64,000 bases of DNA from Strongylocentrotus droebachiensis. Taxonomy: Eukaryota > Echinodermata > Echinoidea > Camarodonta > Strongylocentrotidae. The notes beneath the pieces are model-generated. The model was given only the letters and a program-made list of their open reading frames with translations, was not told where the DNA came from and searched no databases. The position numbers and the translations under genes are program-made. The first letter of the stretch is position 1. Each line of letters opens with the position of its first letter. Positions 34,639-46,877 of this stretch are shown in pieces. The stretch is from contig JAVYIG010002737.1 of the NCBI GenBank assembly GCA_035222895.1, positions 166,711 through 230,710 on the forward strand, read 5' to 3'.

Positions 34639-35040
34639 TCAGGGGCGTCTCCAAAGGGGGGAGGGGGGGGGGGGGGGTGGGGGGAAAACTTATTTTAGAC
34701 GAGTCGAGAACGGTACAACGAATCGTCTTCTTTCTCTAATAATTTAAGGAAACGTCTAAGCTTCCGCGATTCGCGTGGGAGGTGGGGAACTAAATTCTGA
34801 TAAAGATTTAGAGTCGAGAACGGTACAACGATTCGTCTGCTTTCTCTAATAATTTAAGGAAGCGTCAAAGCTGAAGCGCGGGAGGGGGAAACTGAATTCA
34901 AATAAATAGGGCTTAATGAGAGTCGAAAACGGTGCAACGAATCGTCTGCTTTCTCTAATAATTTAAGGAAACGTCAAAGGGAGGGGGAGAATTGAATTAA
35001 GATAAGGATTAAGAGTCGAGAACAGCTAGAACACCGAATT
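34639..35040 (-). mobile_element. inverted, truncated relative of the satellite-bearing hAT element
   Basis: Starts with a terminus-like CAGGGGCGTCTCCAAAGG and a G tract, then carries three satellite units in the opposite orientation (GAGTCGAGAACGGTACAACG). It ends without a recognisable terminus just before the duplication at 35071, so a satellite of opposite polarity sits next to the 35079 element. Confidence 0.7.
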
Positions 35041-35399
35041 CCGAAGTACACCCTTCTGTTCTAGACTCGGATTATAGGCAGGGGCGTCGCTAGACCTTTT
35101 TCAGTGGGGGGGGGGGGGGGGGTGTAGAGACCACCGATTACCGACAAAACTATAGCCACCAATTACCGACAAAATTTAATGTCCCCGTGTCTACAAATTT
35201 AACCCTATCAACCCGGGGCCGAAGGCTAAATTGTTTTTTCTATGAACTATCTATAGTACTTGCGTATGCGCAAATGGTCATTTTCCTCGACATAAATATA
35301 ATAATTATTTCGTTAACTTAGTCAGTATCATAGCTATATATTTAAATGCAGGCGCGTAGCGTAGATCCTATTGGGGGGGGGGGGGTAGTGAGAAGCGAA

Positions 35400-37385
35400 T
35401 CACTTAAAGAGCGCGCGAAGGGCCTCCCGCGCGAGGCTTTGACGTTTCATTACATTATGAGAGAAAGCAGACGATTCGTTGTAGTGTTCTCGACTCTTAA
35501 TCCTTATCTGACTTTATAGATTCCACCCTCCCGCGCAAAGCGCGGAAGCTTTGACGTTTCATTACATTATGAGAGAAAGCAGACGATTCGTTGTAGTGTT
35601 CTCGACTCTTAATCCTTATCTGACTTTATAGATTCCACCCTTCCGCGCGAAGCACGGAAGCTTTGAAGTTTCATTAAATTATTATAGAAAGCAGACGATT
35701 CGTTGTAGTGTTCTCGACTCTTAATCCTTATCTGACTTTATAGATTCCACCCTCCCGCGCGAAGCGCGGAAGCTTTGAAGTTTCATTAAATTATTATAGA
35801 AAGCAGACGATTCGTTGTAGTGTTCTCGACTCTTAATCCTTATGTGAATTCAATTCCCCCACCCTCCCGCGCGAAGCGCGGAAGCTCAGACGTTTTTTAA
35901 AAAATAATTAGGGAAAGAAGACGATCCGTAGAACCGTTCTCGACTCTTAATCCTCGTCTGAATTCAGTTTTCCCCCTCCCGCGCAAAGCGCGGAAGCTTA
36001 GACGTTTTATTAAATTTTTAGAGAAAGAAGACGATTCGTCGTAACGTTCGCGACTCTTAATCCTTGTCTGAATGAAGTTTCCACCTCCCGCGCGAAGCTC
36101 GGAAGCTTTGACGTTTCATTAAATTATTATAGAAAGCAGACGATTCGGTGTAGTATTCTCGACTCTTAATCCTTAATTGTCTGAATTCAGTTTCCCCCAA
36201 TCGCGTGAAGCGCGGAAGCTTTGACGTTTCCTTAAATTATAAGAGAAAGCAGACGATCTGTTCTACTGTTCTCGACTCTTAATCCTTGTCTGAATTCAGT
36301 TAACCCCCTCCCGCGCGAAGCGCGGAAGTTTTTCACGTTTTATTAAATTATTAGAAAAAGAAGACGATTCGTCGTAACGTTCGCGACTCCCAATCCTTGT
36401 CTGAATGAAGTTTCCCCCTCCGGCGCGAAGCGCGGAGCTTAGACGTTTCATAAAATTATTAGACAATGCAGACGATTCGTTGTACTGCTCTCGACTCTAA
36501 ACCCTTGTATGAATTCAGTTTCTCCCAAATGCGCGAAGCGTGGAAGCTCTGACGTTTCATTAAATTATTATAGAAAGCAGACGATTCGGTGTAGTATTCT
36601 AGACTCTTAATCCTTAAATGTCTATATTCAGTTTCCCACAATCGCGCAAACGCGGAAGCTTTGACGTTTCCTTAAATTATTAGAAAAAGCAGACGATCTG
36701 TTCTACTGTTCTCGACTCTTAATCCTTTTCTGAATTCAGTTAACCCCCTCCCGTGCGAAGCGCGGAAGTTTTGACGTTTAAATTAAATTATTAGAGAAAG
36801 AAGACGATTCGCCGTAACGTTCGCGACTCTTAATCCTTGTCTGAATGAAGTTTCCCCCTCCCGCGCAAAGCGCGGAAGCTTAGACGTTTCATTAAATGAA
36901 GACGATTCGTTGTACTGCTCTCGACTCTAAACCCTTGTATGAATTCAATTTCCCCCAATCGCGCAAAGCGCGGAACCTCTGCCGTTTCATTAAATTATGA
37001 GAGAAAGCAGACGATTCGTTGTACTGTTCACGTCTTTTATTCCTTATCTGAACGAAGATTCCACCTTTCCGCGCGAAGCGCGGAAGCTTTGACGTTTCCT
37101 TAAATTATTAGAAAAAGCAGACGATCTGTTCTACTGTTCTCGACTCTTAATCCTTGTCTGCATTCAGTTTACCCCCTCCCGCGCGAAGCGCGGAAGTTTT
37201 GACGTTTTATTAAATTATTAGAGAAAGAAGACGATTCGTCGTACCGTTCGCGACTCTTATTCCTTGTCTGAATGAGGTTCCCCCCTCCCGCGCGAAGCGC
37301 GAAAGCTTTGGCGTTTCATTAAAATATTAGAGAAAAAGAACGATTCGTTGTACCGTTTTTTACTCTTAATCCTTGTTTCAATTTA
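35400..37385 (+). repeat. about 110-bp satellite array, copy B
   Basis: About 18 units of the same satellite as at 10 kb. The stem CCGCGC/GCGCGG is kept in most units while the loop varies (GAA, AAA, TAA). Units at 35420-35870 are nearly identical to each other, pointing to recent local expansion; later units are more diverged. Confidence 0.93.
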
Positions 37386-37737
37386 GTTTACCCGAAAATT
37401 TTAAAACTCTGATTTCTTTAGCTGATATTATAGGAAAGTCAAACTTCTAGAAAATACAAGTATTATAGTTGTAGTCTCTCTCGATGTCGTCACAGCGGAT
37501 AAAAGTCACAGTTAGTACAGTAGGGGTAAAAAAGCTTGTCGGCATTATACATTATACATCTCACCGACTTCAAATTCCTTCATTTATTTAGTACCCGAGG
37601 ATCGAGCAAGAATACCGACACAGCTGACCCGACACAGCAATATATTTATGCGTGTCTTTCTTGCTCCCTCGAAGAGACGACTCCACCCAACAACCCCCTC
37701 TCTTTTACTCCCACCCACCCTCTCTCCGGCTCTTAGC

Positions 37738-37985
37738 TCCCCTTGTTTCCTTTTTCTCTTTTTTTTCTTCCTTTTCTCATTTTCTTTCTTTTCTCTTTTC
37801 TTTTCTTTCCTCTCCTCCCTTTTTTTTCTCTTCTCTTTCCTTTCCTCTCCTTTTTTCCTTTCTCTTCCTTTCTTTCCTTTCTTTTCCTTTCTTTTCCTTT
37901 CTTTTCCTTTCTTTTCCTTTTTTTTTTCTTTTTTTTTCTTTCCCTTTCCCTCTTTTTTTCCCCCTCCCCCTTTTCTCTTTTTTCC
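37738..37985 (+). repeat. polypyrimidine tract
   Basis: About 250 bp of almost pure C/T on the plus strand (TTTTCCTTTC-type), able to form triplex DNA. Long frames on both strands here (Phe/Ser/Leu-rich or Lys/Glu/Arg-rich) are composition artefacts. Confidence 0.95.
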
Positions 37986-38109
37986 CGACGGCAGCGCAAT
38001 TTTACCGACAATATCCTGACAAGTGGGGGGGGGGGGGGGGGGGGGGGGTCGCACCCCCCACACCCCCCCCCCCCCCCCTTTGGCGACGCCCCTGATTATA
38101 GGTAAGTTT

Positions 38110-38215
38110 GGTTGTGAATGACATTGAGGTTGTCATCGAGAATGTCGATCATTGAGGCTACCACTGAGGTTGTCATTGAGAATCTCACTGAGGTTGCCAT
38201 TGAGGTTGTCATTGA
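38110..38215. repeat. short degenerate tandem repeat (GAGGTTGTCATT)
   Basis: Six or so imperfect copies of an approximately 18-bp motif GAGGTTGTCATTGAGAAT; more copies at 38645-38690. Confidence 0.75.
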
Positions 38216-38693
38216 TGTCTTTAAAGAGTAATCCAGCCCTTGAAATAAGTTCATTTGTATGAAAGCAGAAAAATAAGTCAAACAGAAAGGCGAAAGTTTG
38301 AAATAAATCGGACCAAAAATACGAAAGGAATGAAGGTTTGAAATGAAGGTTTGAAATAATCGTGACGTACTCGCTGACAACTCTCCCGTTTGTCGTGTAC
38401 GCAAATATCCTGAATTCCTATTTTTCTCCCCCGAATAGTGCCTTGTCCCTTGGGGCACTACTCAAAATATATTATGGATATTAATTATGGATAATGTGGA
38501 GCCAATATATACCTATAGTGAAAACAACTTTCAAATTTTTGGTCCGATATCATTCAAGCTTTCAAAAGTCAACTTCTCTGATTTTTCTGGTTTCCACTAG
38601 TCAAGTTTTGTTTGCAATCAAGGTTGTATTTCCCTAAATGATGGGTGTCATTAATGTCGTCAATGAGATTGTCATTGAGGATGTCATTGGGGT

Positions 38694-41600
38694 TGAAATT
38701 CAACAACCCATCAATTATGATCCAAGCAATATATAATTAACAACCAATCAATGATCAAATCAATCTATGAATCAACAACCAATCAAATTCTACAAATTAA
38801 CAACCAACCAATCTTCAAATCAACAACTAATCGATCATCCACTCAATCCACAAATTAACAACCAATCAGTGTACAAATCAACAACCAATCAATAAACAAA
38901 CCAGTCTACATTTATCAACAACCAATCAATAAACAAACCAGTCTACATTTATCAACAACCAATCAATAAACAAACCAGTCTACATTTTATCAACAACCAA
39001 TCAATAAACAAACCAGTCTACATTTATCAACAACCAATCAATAAACAAACCAGTCTACATTTATCAACAACCAATCAATAAACAAACCAGTCTACATTTA
39101 TCAACAACCAATCAATAAACACCCCAGTCTACATTTATCAACAACCAATCAATAAACAAACCAGTCTACATTTATCAACAACCAATCAATAAAACAAACC
39201 AGTCTACATTTATCAACAACCAATCAATAAACACCCCAGTCTACATTTATCAACAACCAATCAATAAACAAACCAGTCTACATTTATCAACAACCAATCA
39301 ATAAACAAACCAGTCTACATTTATCAACAACCAATCAATAAACAAACCAGTCTACATTTATCAACAACCAATCAATAAACAAACCAGTCTACATTTATCA
39401 ACAACCAATCAATAAACAAACCAGTCTACATTTATCAACAACCAATCAATAAACAAACCAGTCTACATTTATCAACAACCAATCAATAAACAAACCAGTC
39501 TACATTTATCAACAACCAATCAATAAACAAACCAGTCTACATTTATCAACAACCAACCGATAAACAAACCAGTCTACATTTATCAACAACCAATCAATAA
39601 ACAAACCAGTCTACATTTATCAACAACCAATCAATAAACAAACCAGTCTACATTTATCAACAACCAATCAATAAACAAACCAGTCTACATTTATCAACAA
39701 CCAATCAATAAACAAACCAGTCTACATTTATCAACAACCAATCAATAAACAAACCAGTCTACATTTATCAACAACCAATCAATAAACAAACCAGTCTACA
39801 TTTATCAACAACCAATCAATAAACAAACCAGTCTACATTTATCAACAACCAATCAATAAACAAACCAGTCTACATTTATCAACAACCAATCAATAAATAA
39901 ACCAGTCTACATTTATCAACAACCAATCAATAAAACAAACCAGTCTACATTTATCAACAACCAATCAATAAACAAACCAGTCTACATTTATCAACAACCA
40001 ATCAATAAACAAACCAGTCTACATTTATCAACAACCAATCAATAAACAAACCAGTCTACATTTATCAACAACCAATCAATAAACAAACCAGTCTACATTT
40101 ATCAACAACCAATCAATAAACAAACCAGTCTACATTTATCAACAACCAATCAATAAACAAACCAGTCTACATTTATCAACAACCAATCAATAAACAAACC
40201 AGTCTACATTTATCAACAACCAATCAATAAACAAACCAGTCTACATTTATCAACAACCAATCAATAAACAAACCAGTCTACATTTATCAACAACCAATCA
40301 ATAAACAAACCAGTCTACATTTATCAACAACCAATCAATAAATAAACCAGTCTACATTTATCAACAACCAATCAATAAAACAAACCAGTCTACATTTATC
40401 AACAACCAATCAATAAACAAACCAGTCTACATTTATCAACAACCAATCAATAAACAAACCAGTCTACATTTATCAACAACCAATCAATAAACAAACCAGT
40501 CTACATTTATCAACAACCAATCAATAAACAAACCAGTCTACATTTATCAACAACCAATCAATAAACAAACCAGTCTACATTTATCAACAACCAATCAATA
40601 AACAAACCAGTCTACATTTATCAACAACCAATCAATAAACAAACCAGTCTACATTTATCAACAACCAATCAATAAACAAACCAGTCTACATTTATCAACA
40701 ACCAATCAATAAACAAACCAGTCTACATTTATCAACAACCAATCAATAAACAAACCAGTCTACATTTATCAACAACCAATCAATAAATAAACCAGTCTAC
40801 ATTTATCAACAACCAATCAATAAACAAACCAGTCTACATTTATCAACAACCAATCAATAAAACAAACCAGTCTACATTTATCAACAACCAATCAATAAAC
40901 AAACCAGTCTACATTTATCAACAACCAATCAATAAACAAACCAGTCTACATTTATCAACAACCAATCAATAAACAAACCAGTCTACATTTATCAACAACC
41001 AATCAATAAACAAACCAGTCTACATTTATCAACAACCAATCAATAAACACCCCAGTCTACATTTATCAACAACCAATCAATAAACAAACCAGTCTACATT
41101 TATCAACAACCAATCAATAAACAAACCAGTCTACATTTATCAACAACCAATCAATAAACACACCAGTCTACATTTATCAACAACCAATCAATAAACAAAC
41201 CAGTCTACATTTATCAACAACCAATCAATAAACAAACCAGTCTACATTTATCAACAACCAATCAATAAACAAACCAGTCTACATTTATCAACAACCAATC
41301 AATAAACACACCAGTCTACATTTATCAACAACCAATCAATAAACAAACCAGTCTACATTTATCAACAACCAATCAATAAACAAACCAGTCTACATTTATC
41401 AACAACCAATCAATAAATAAACCAGTCTACATTTATCAACAACCAATCAATAAACAAACCAGTCTACATTTATCAACAACCAATCAATAAACAAACCAGT
41501 CTACATTTATCAACAACCAATCAATAAACAAACCAGTCTACATTTATCAACAACCAATCAATAAACAAACCAGTCTACATTTATCAACAACCAATCAATA

Positions 41601-42489
41601 AACAAACCAGTCTACATTTATCAACAACCAATCAATAAACAAACCAGTCTACATTTATCAACAACCAATCAATAAACAAACCAGTCTACATTTATCAACA
41701 ACCAATCAATAAACAAACCAGTCTACATTTATCAACAACCAATCAATAAACAAACCAGTCTACATTTATCAACAACCAATCAATAAACAAACCAGTCTAC
41801 ATTTATCAACAACCAATCAATAAACAAACCAGTCTACATTTATCAACAACCAATCAATAAACACCCCAGTCTACATTTATCAACAACCAATCAATAAACA
41901 AACCAGTCTACATTTATCAACAACCAATCAATAAACAAACCAGTCTACATTTATCAACAACCAATCAATAAACACACCAGTCTACATTTATCAACAACCA
42001 ATCAATAAACAAACCAGTCTACATTTATCAACAACCAATCAATAAACAAACCAGTCTACATTTATCAACAACCAACCGATAAACAAACCAGTCTACATTT
42101 ATCAACAACCAATCAATAAACAAACCAGTCTACATTTATCAACAACCAATCAATAAACAAACCAGTCTACATTTATCAACAACCAATCAATAAACAAACC
42201 AGTCTACATTTATCAACAACCAATCAATAAACAAACCAGTCTACATTTATCAACAACCAATCAATAAACAAACCAGTCTACATTTATCAACAACCAATCA
42301 ATAAACAAACCAGTCTACATTTATCAACAACCAATCAATAAACAAACCAGTCTACATTTATCAACAACCAATCAATAAACAAACCAGTCTACATTTATCA
42401 ACAACCAATCAATAAACAAACCAGTCTACATTTATCAACAACCAATCAATAAAACAAACCAGTCTACATTTATCAACAACCAATCAATA
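38694..42489. repeat. 37-bp minisatellite, about 97 copies
   Basis: Regular from 38881 to 42489 (3609 bp). Unit contains CAACAACCAATCAATAAACA and AACCAGTCTACATTTAT. Preceded by diverged ancestral units (38694-38880). Variants: AAATAAACC, AAAACAAACC, ACACCCCAG, ACACACC, CCAACCGAT. No spacers, so not CRISPR. No coding frame. Confidence 0.98.
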
Positions 42490-43992
42490 GGTCATCAAGA
42501 CAATCTTATAATTAATCTATTTAGCAATTAAACACTTCATTGACCTCATGAACATTTTTATCAAGAAAAAACTCAGAACTTTCTTTCAAAATTCAGTCAG
42601 GAACAATAAAACTTAATTAATCATTTTGCTGTTTTTTATTTAAAAAAAAACATCAATGAACACACATTTCATTTGAAAGACACTTAAAATTGCTTACAAA
42701 GGCATTTGGACGGATATCAATTTACTTTCCTCTCAATAAGATCTATGAGTATACAGTGTGTAAAAAAAAAAAAAAAAGTATACCCAACTTTAGTAGCTTA
42801 TAATTACAAAAAAAAAAAAAAAAATCATAATTAGTGCTATATTGAAACTTATTTCATGGTTAAGAGTAAATTGTTTTCTGTCTAATAATACCCTATTTAT
42901 AATTTTTCTTCTACGGATGACTGAGCACCTGGGTTTTTAAAAAGTGTCTTCAAAATCTCCTTATACCAAGTTTGGGCTGATCCATTGAATGTGGGTCAGG
43001 CTATATGCATGCGGTACATGGTCTGACATAAATTCTGCTTAGTGGTTCATGCTTCAGTGCTTCATTGTTTAAAGTGATCCGATGTATCTTAGCTTTCACA
43101 GAAACTTGATTCAATCCACAGGAAAATCTTAAATTAGTAAAAAAAACATCCTGCTAATTCATAATTCATGATATCTAAAACCTCACTTCTCACTAGCCCA
43201 TTGCACCATGCTAAAGGTGTGTAAGATGCATAAGGTATTTGTCTTGAACAGCACATGAAAACTGGAGGTTTACTGACCTCAAAGATTCAGTAAATGCAAC
43301 AAAGAAAGTCATAATGATAACTACCAAAGATCTTGAGAGTAAACGTTGTCCATTTTTAATGACTCGATGACCAGGTTTCCCTTAAACAAGGAATGCAAGA
43401 GAAGCCAAGATTGTGTCATCAAAACAAAGGATATATTCTCCATTGTGCTTGTAAATGAGCCCTTTCTTGAGTCTGAGTTGCATTTATTACCTTTTCTATT
43501 TCAATGCACAAAACCAATCGAATATGTCGGACTGAAATAACAGTGCAGAACGGCTTTTGACCAAACTTGGTACGAGAGGATTTCAACAACACCTTTCGAA
43601 AAGTCATTGATGGCAGGCGAATTATGAATAAGATATCATTAGACAGAATATTAGTTACTCTTTAAAATAATATTAGTTACTCTTTAAAATAAAATATAAT
43701 TCAAGTTCGCACAGGTTATAACTTTAAAATAATCTACCAAAGGTGTGTATACTTTATAGATATGCACTGTGTATCTTGTAACCAACATATTATTATAGCA
43801 ATGACTATATTTACTTCACAGAAGTCTTTTCCTGCCCAATAAAATAACAAAGTTGATTGAGTAGTGTATGTCAACCCTATGGCTTTTGAATACATTCTTT
43901 GAGAGTATGATTCATGTTCTGGCAACAATTGGTCTGCTGTAAAATGACTTACACCAACCTAGCCCTATAGAGTACCGAAGCTGTGACATATA
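42490..43992. other. no gene recognised
   Basis: AT-rich with A runs at 42762 and 42810 and a 26-bp direct duplication at about 43650-43695. Confidence 0.6.
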
Positions 43993-44819
43993 CAAATCTA
44001 TTTTGAGAATTTCTCAATTTTTTCTTCATTTTCCGAAAGAGCATCAAAAATAATGTCCAAAAGTCAAAAACCAATTGAATATGTTAAGTATTGGCTGAGA
44101 TATGACCATCTGAATGAGCCAGAGCAATATAACACTGAGTTCCTATCTCTCTCTCTCTCTCTCTAAGTGCCATATTGTTTGACTTTGGCGATCATGCTGT
44201 TCCACAACCCTCGGCTCCTAGCCTTCTGTAGTAGTACCACTCCCAGTTCTTTCACTCCTCTCTCTTCCAACAATTTCTGCAAACTGGCCACCCATAGTGT
44301 CCTCCTTCTTCCCACAATTTTCCCTGTCAAAGCAAGATTCTCTAGGCCTTCTTTACGTGTAATGTGACCCATGAACTTCAACTGCCTAATCAACATCTCA
44401 CGTATCATTTTCCTTTGCACTCCAACTCATGTAAGAACTGCCTCATTACTAACTTTGTCAGTCCAGGGGATTTTCATCATTCTTCTTAAAAACCACATTT
44501 TGCAAGTTTCCAAACGCTTTTTAGTATCAGAGGCTAAAGTCCATGTTTCACTACCATACATAAGTACTGGGTAGATGTAACAATTCAATACTCTTATTCT
44601 GGTCCTCATACACATTGTTCGATTTGTCAGAATTTTGCCTAACTTTGAAAATGCAGATTTAGCGAGAGCTATCCTTCTCATAGGAGATGTATTTATTCAG
44701 GTGGTCATATCTCAGCCACTACTTAACATATTCAATTGGTTTTCGACATTCAGATATTATTTTTGATGCTCTTTCGGAAAGTGAAGAAAAAAATTGAGAA
44801 ATTCCAAAAATAGATTTTG
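43993..44819. mobile_element. long inverted repeat (foldback) enclosing a LINE fragment
   Basis: Arm 43993-44114 and arm 44696-44819 are about 90 percent identical in inverted orientation (shared blocks CCGAAAGAGCATCAAAAATA, CCAATTGAATATGTTAAGTA, GGCTGAGATATGACCA). The LINE RT fragment 44163-44690 lies in the loop. Confidence 0.8.
44163..44690 (-). mobile_element. LINE reverse-transcriptase C-terminal fragment
   Basis: One reading frame with a single in-frame TGA at about 44427 encodes LAKSAFSKLGKILTNR, NCYIYPVLMYGSETWTL, MWFLRRMMKIPWTDKVSNE and, after the stop, RQLKFMGHITRKEGLENLAL. This is the stretch after the RT palm in endonuclease-RT LINEs. The 3' end abuts a (GA)n run (44146-44163, seen as CT on the plus strand). 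It is flanked by long inverted repeats (43993-44114 and 44696-44819). Confidence 0.8.
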
Positions 44820-45077
44820 ATGATGTTATACCATTGGCAGTGAAGGAGATCACAGTCATAGGGCCACAACTGAACAAGATGGATTAAGGTACCGTTAGAT
44901 AATCATGTGCACGTCTTAATTGCTACAAACTTTTGACATAATGTGCATTAAAACAATTATCATTGATTACGTGGACATGGTAACTAATCATTTGTTCTCA
45001 TATCAGTTAGTATTACTACCAAGCAAGCACAGATCTCCTTGGTATGATCCAGATGAGGTTGGTTATTATATATCGGT

Positions 45078-45254
45078 GGTTATTTTATCTGACTGCTAAG
45101 TAAGCAACCAGAGGGTCGACGGCCTTAGGTCCTCTCTGAGGGTCCTGGTAATGAGGATTAATGACTTACCAAAGGTCACTAGCGCATTGTCTTGGTTTTG
45201 AACCCGGGTCACCGGATTACGAGACCACTCCTCTACCAACTGAGCTATCGCGTC
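45078..45254 (-). mobile_element. tRNA-derived SINE, second family, copy 1
   Basis: Minus strand: GACGCGATAGCTCAGTTGGT (A box), GGGTTCAAAACC (B box), a body with TCATTAATCCTCATTACCAG and tail TTGCTTACTTAGCAGTCAGA. Same family as 45809-46080 in opposite orientation. Confidence 0.75.
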
Positions 45255-45808
45255 TGTAGCTTTGAAAGGGGGGGGGGGGGTTCGGTGACCCCTAGCCCTA
45301 TGGGTATTGTGTTATATCTTGCATTACTTTCTCCTTTGTCACTATTCCAGGGGTAGTAAGAAGTGCTTGTGGTTTATTTATTTTGTATTTCTTTCTTTTT
45401 TTTATTTTAATTATTAAAGCTCTTATTTGGTACTAGATGAGCATACTAACTCCACAGAAGAACTCTTTACAGCATTTGTCACTCTGAAACAGAGAACGTA
45501 ATGCAAGAAAACAGAAACCCTTGAGACCATGAACCCTCGTTTTATTACAAAGTGAGATGCTGCCGCAATAATACCACGGATCTCTTTACCAGCAAATGGC
45601 TGACACTACTTGTAATTTGCATAGTAATAAAGGTGCACGGTCCGTATCCCGCGGATAAAGAACAGAATTTCCTTTACTTGTTTCATTATTGACAATGGCA
45701 GCATTGCTCTAGCTTCCACATACTTTGATACCATTTTCTTTTCTGTTATTGTCTCTACACAAATCAGAATATTGGATGGATGTTGTTGCTTTTAATTATA
45801 TGGATGAG

Positions 45809-46080
45809 GCGCGATGGCTCAGTAGTAGAGCTGTGGTCCCGTAACTGGGAGGTCCCGGGCTCATAACCAAGTCGATATGCTAGTGCTATGAGAGACACCA
45901 TACCACAATATCCTCGTTTAGTTGCTGAAAAGGCTTTTGACGAGTACCAGCATAGACGTAGATGTGCCTTTTGTTAAGACATTAGTCCTCATTACCAAGT
46001 CCCTTCGGAGAGAGGACTTAAAGCCGTCAGTTGCTTACTTACAAGCATACACATGTTTTCTTTAATAGCAGTCAGGTAAA
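45809..46080 (+). mobile_element. tRNA-derived SINE, second family, copy 2
   Basis: GCGCGATGGCTCAGTAGTAG (A box), CCCGGGCTCATAACC (B box), body with CATTAGTCCTCATTACCAAG, tail TTGCTTACTT; a short insertion separates the final GCAGTCAGGTAAA. Faces copy 1 head to head at 550 bp. Confidence 0.72.
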
Positions 46081-46733
46081 TCAAACATACATGTTTCAGC
46101 CCTGCCTTCACCTGCCTGTTCCATTTCCAGTACAATAGCTATTGGAGATTGTGCTGATGATATGGCTACAGCTGTACCAGCCTCTCGAGCTAGGCCTGTG
46201 CTTTCCCATATCAATACTACTGCCTTGACAGATGGTGCCAATGTGGTCAAAGACATGCCAGCCACATACCCACTTCATCTCCAACAAAAGAGGACAGTCC
46301 TGATAGGAAAATAATATTTTTCAATTTAACAGTCATCACTAGATTATTTGATATATTTCTGCATGATTTTTAATGATGCATTCTTTAAGGCTAGTATATT
46401 AAACAGGTTTCTTGTGTTGTTTAATTAGACCACTATTATACTTTTCAGATGATCCAAAATCAATTACTTCATTCAATTCATCATTTCAACTTTTTTCAAA
46501 AGTAGGAAAAAACTGGGGAGAGGCCAGTTTACAAACATAAATGTACAAACTTAAAATCATAAGTGCAACTCCAGCTTTAACATTGTCTCTGTGAGGTAAT
46601 AATACCCACAGCAAATGCTACACAAAGAAATGTTGAATCACCTTAAAGTCATCGCAATGCTAGGCAGCATCCATTATGCTGATGAACACACACATTATTT
46701 TGAACTCACCCATCATCAAGTTTAAGCACAGTG

Positions 46734-46877
46734 TCATGTCTGGCTTTGTGTAGGTAATGAAACAAATAGGATCGATGTTTTCTTGTAAAACTTGGCCTTG
46801 GCTTCAGACTCTGAGATCAATTCTGGAAAGGGGAGGTAGAAATCATACCTGTCCTCAACAAACAGGTTGACTTCATC
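46734..46877 (-). CDS. PIH1D2: PIH1D2 terminal coding exon
   Basis: 144 nt from acceptor TTTGTAG| to TGA at 46736-46734; 47 codons plus stop, phase 0. Encodes DEVNLFVEDRYDFYLPFPEL and ends SILFVSLPTQSQT; the human C-terminus has STLIITMPLV at the same place. Confidence 0.88.
   Translation of the reverse strand, partial: DEVNLFVEDRYDFYLPFPELISESEAKAKFYKKTSILFVSLPTQSQT

Larger units (their letters stand above)
35079..38094. mobile_element. hAT-type non-autonomous transposon loaded with satellite, 8-bp TSD
   Basis: 3016 bp between perfect 8-bp duplications ATTATAGG (35071-35078 and 38095-38102). Termini are inverted: left CAGGGGCGTCGC, right GCGACGCCCCTG, at least 12 bp. Contents in order: G tract, TGTAGAGACCACCGATTACC block, 18 or so satellite units (35400-37385), a 240-bp pyrimidine tract, another G/C-tract. 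No transposase frame, so it depends on an element elsewhere. Confidence 0.85.

Noticed and set aside
37584-38105. Lys/Glu/Arg-rich (minus) and Phe/Ser/Leu-rich (plus) long frames
   Set aside because: Pure polypyrimidine composition effect within a transposon.
38881-42489. CRISPR-like regular repeats
   Set aside because: Units are contiguous with no unique spacers and the genome is animal.
46069-46314. 81-codon plus-strand frame after TTTAATAG|CAG, looking like a terminal exon
   Set aside because: The acceptor-like GCAGTCAGGTAAA is the SINE tail, and the other strand is open too; no partner exon or family match.
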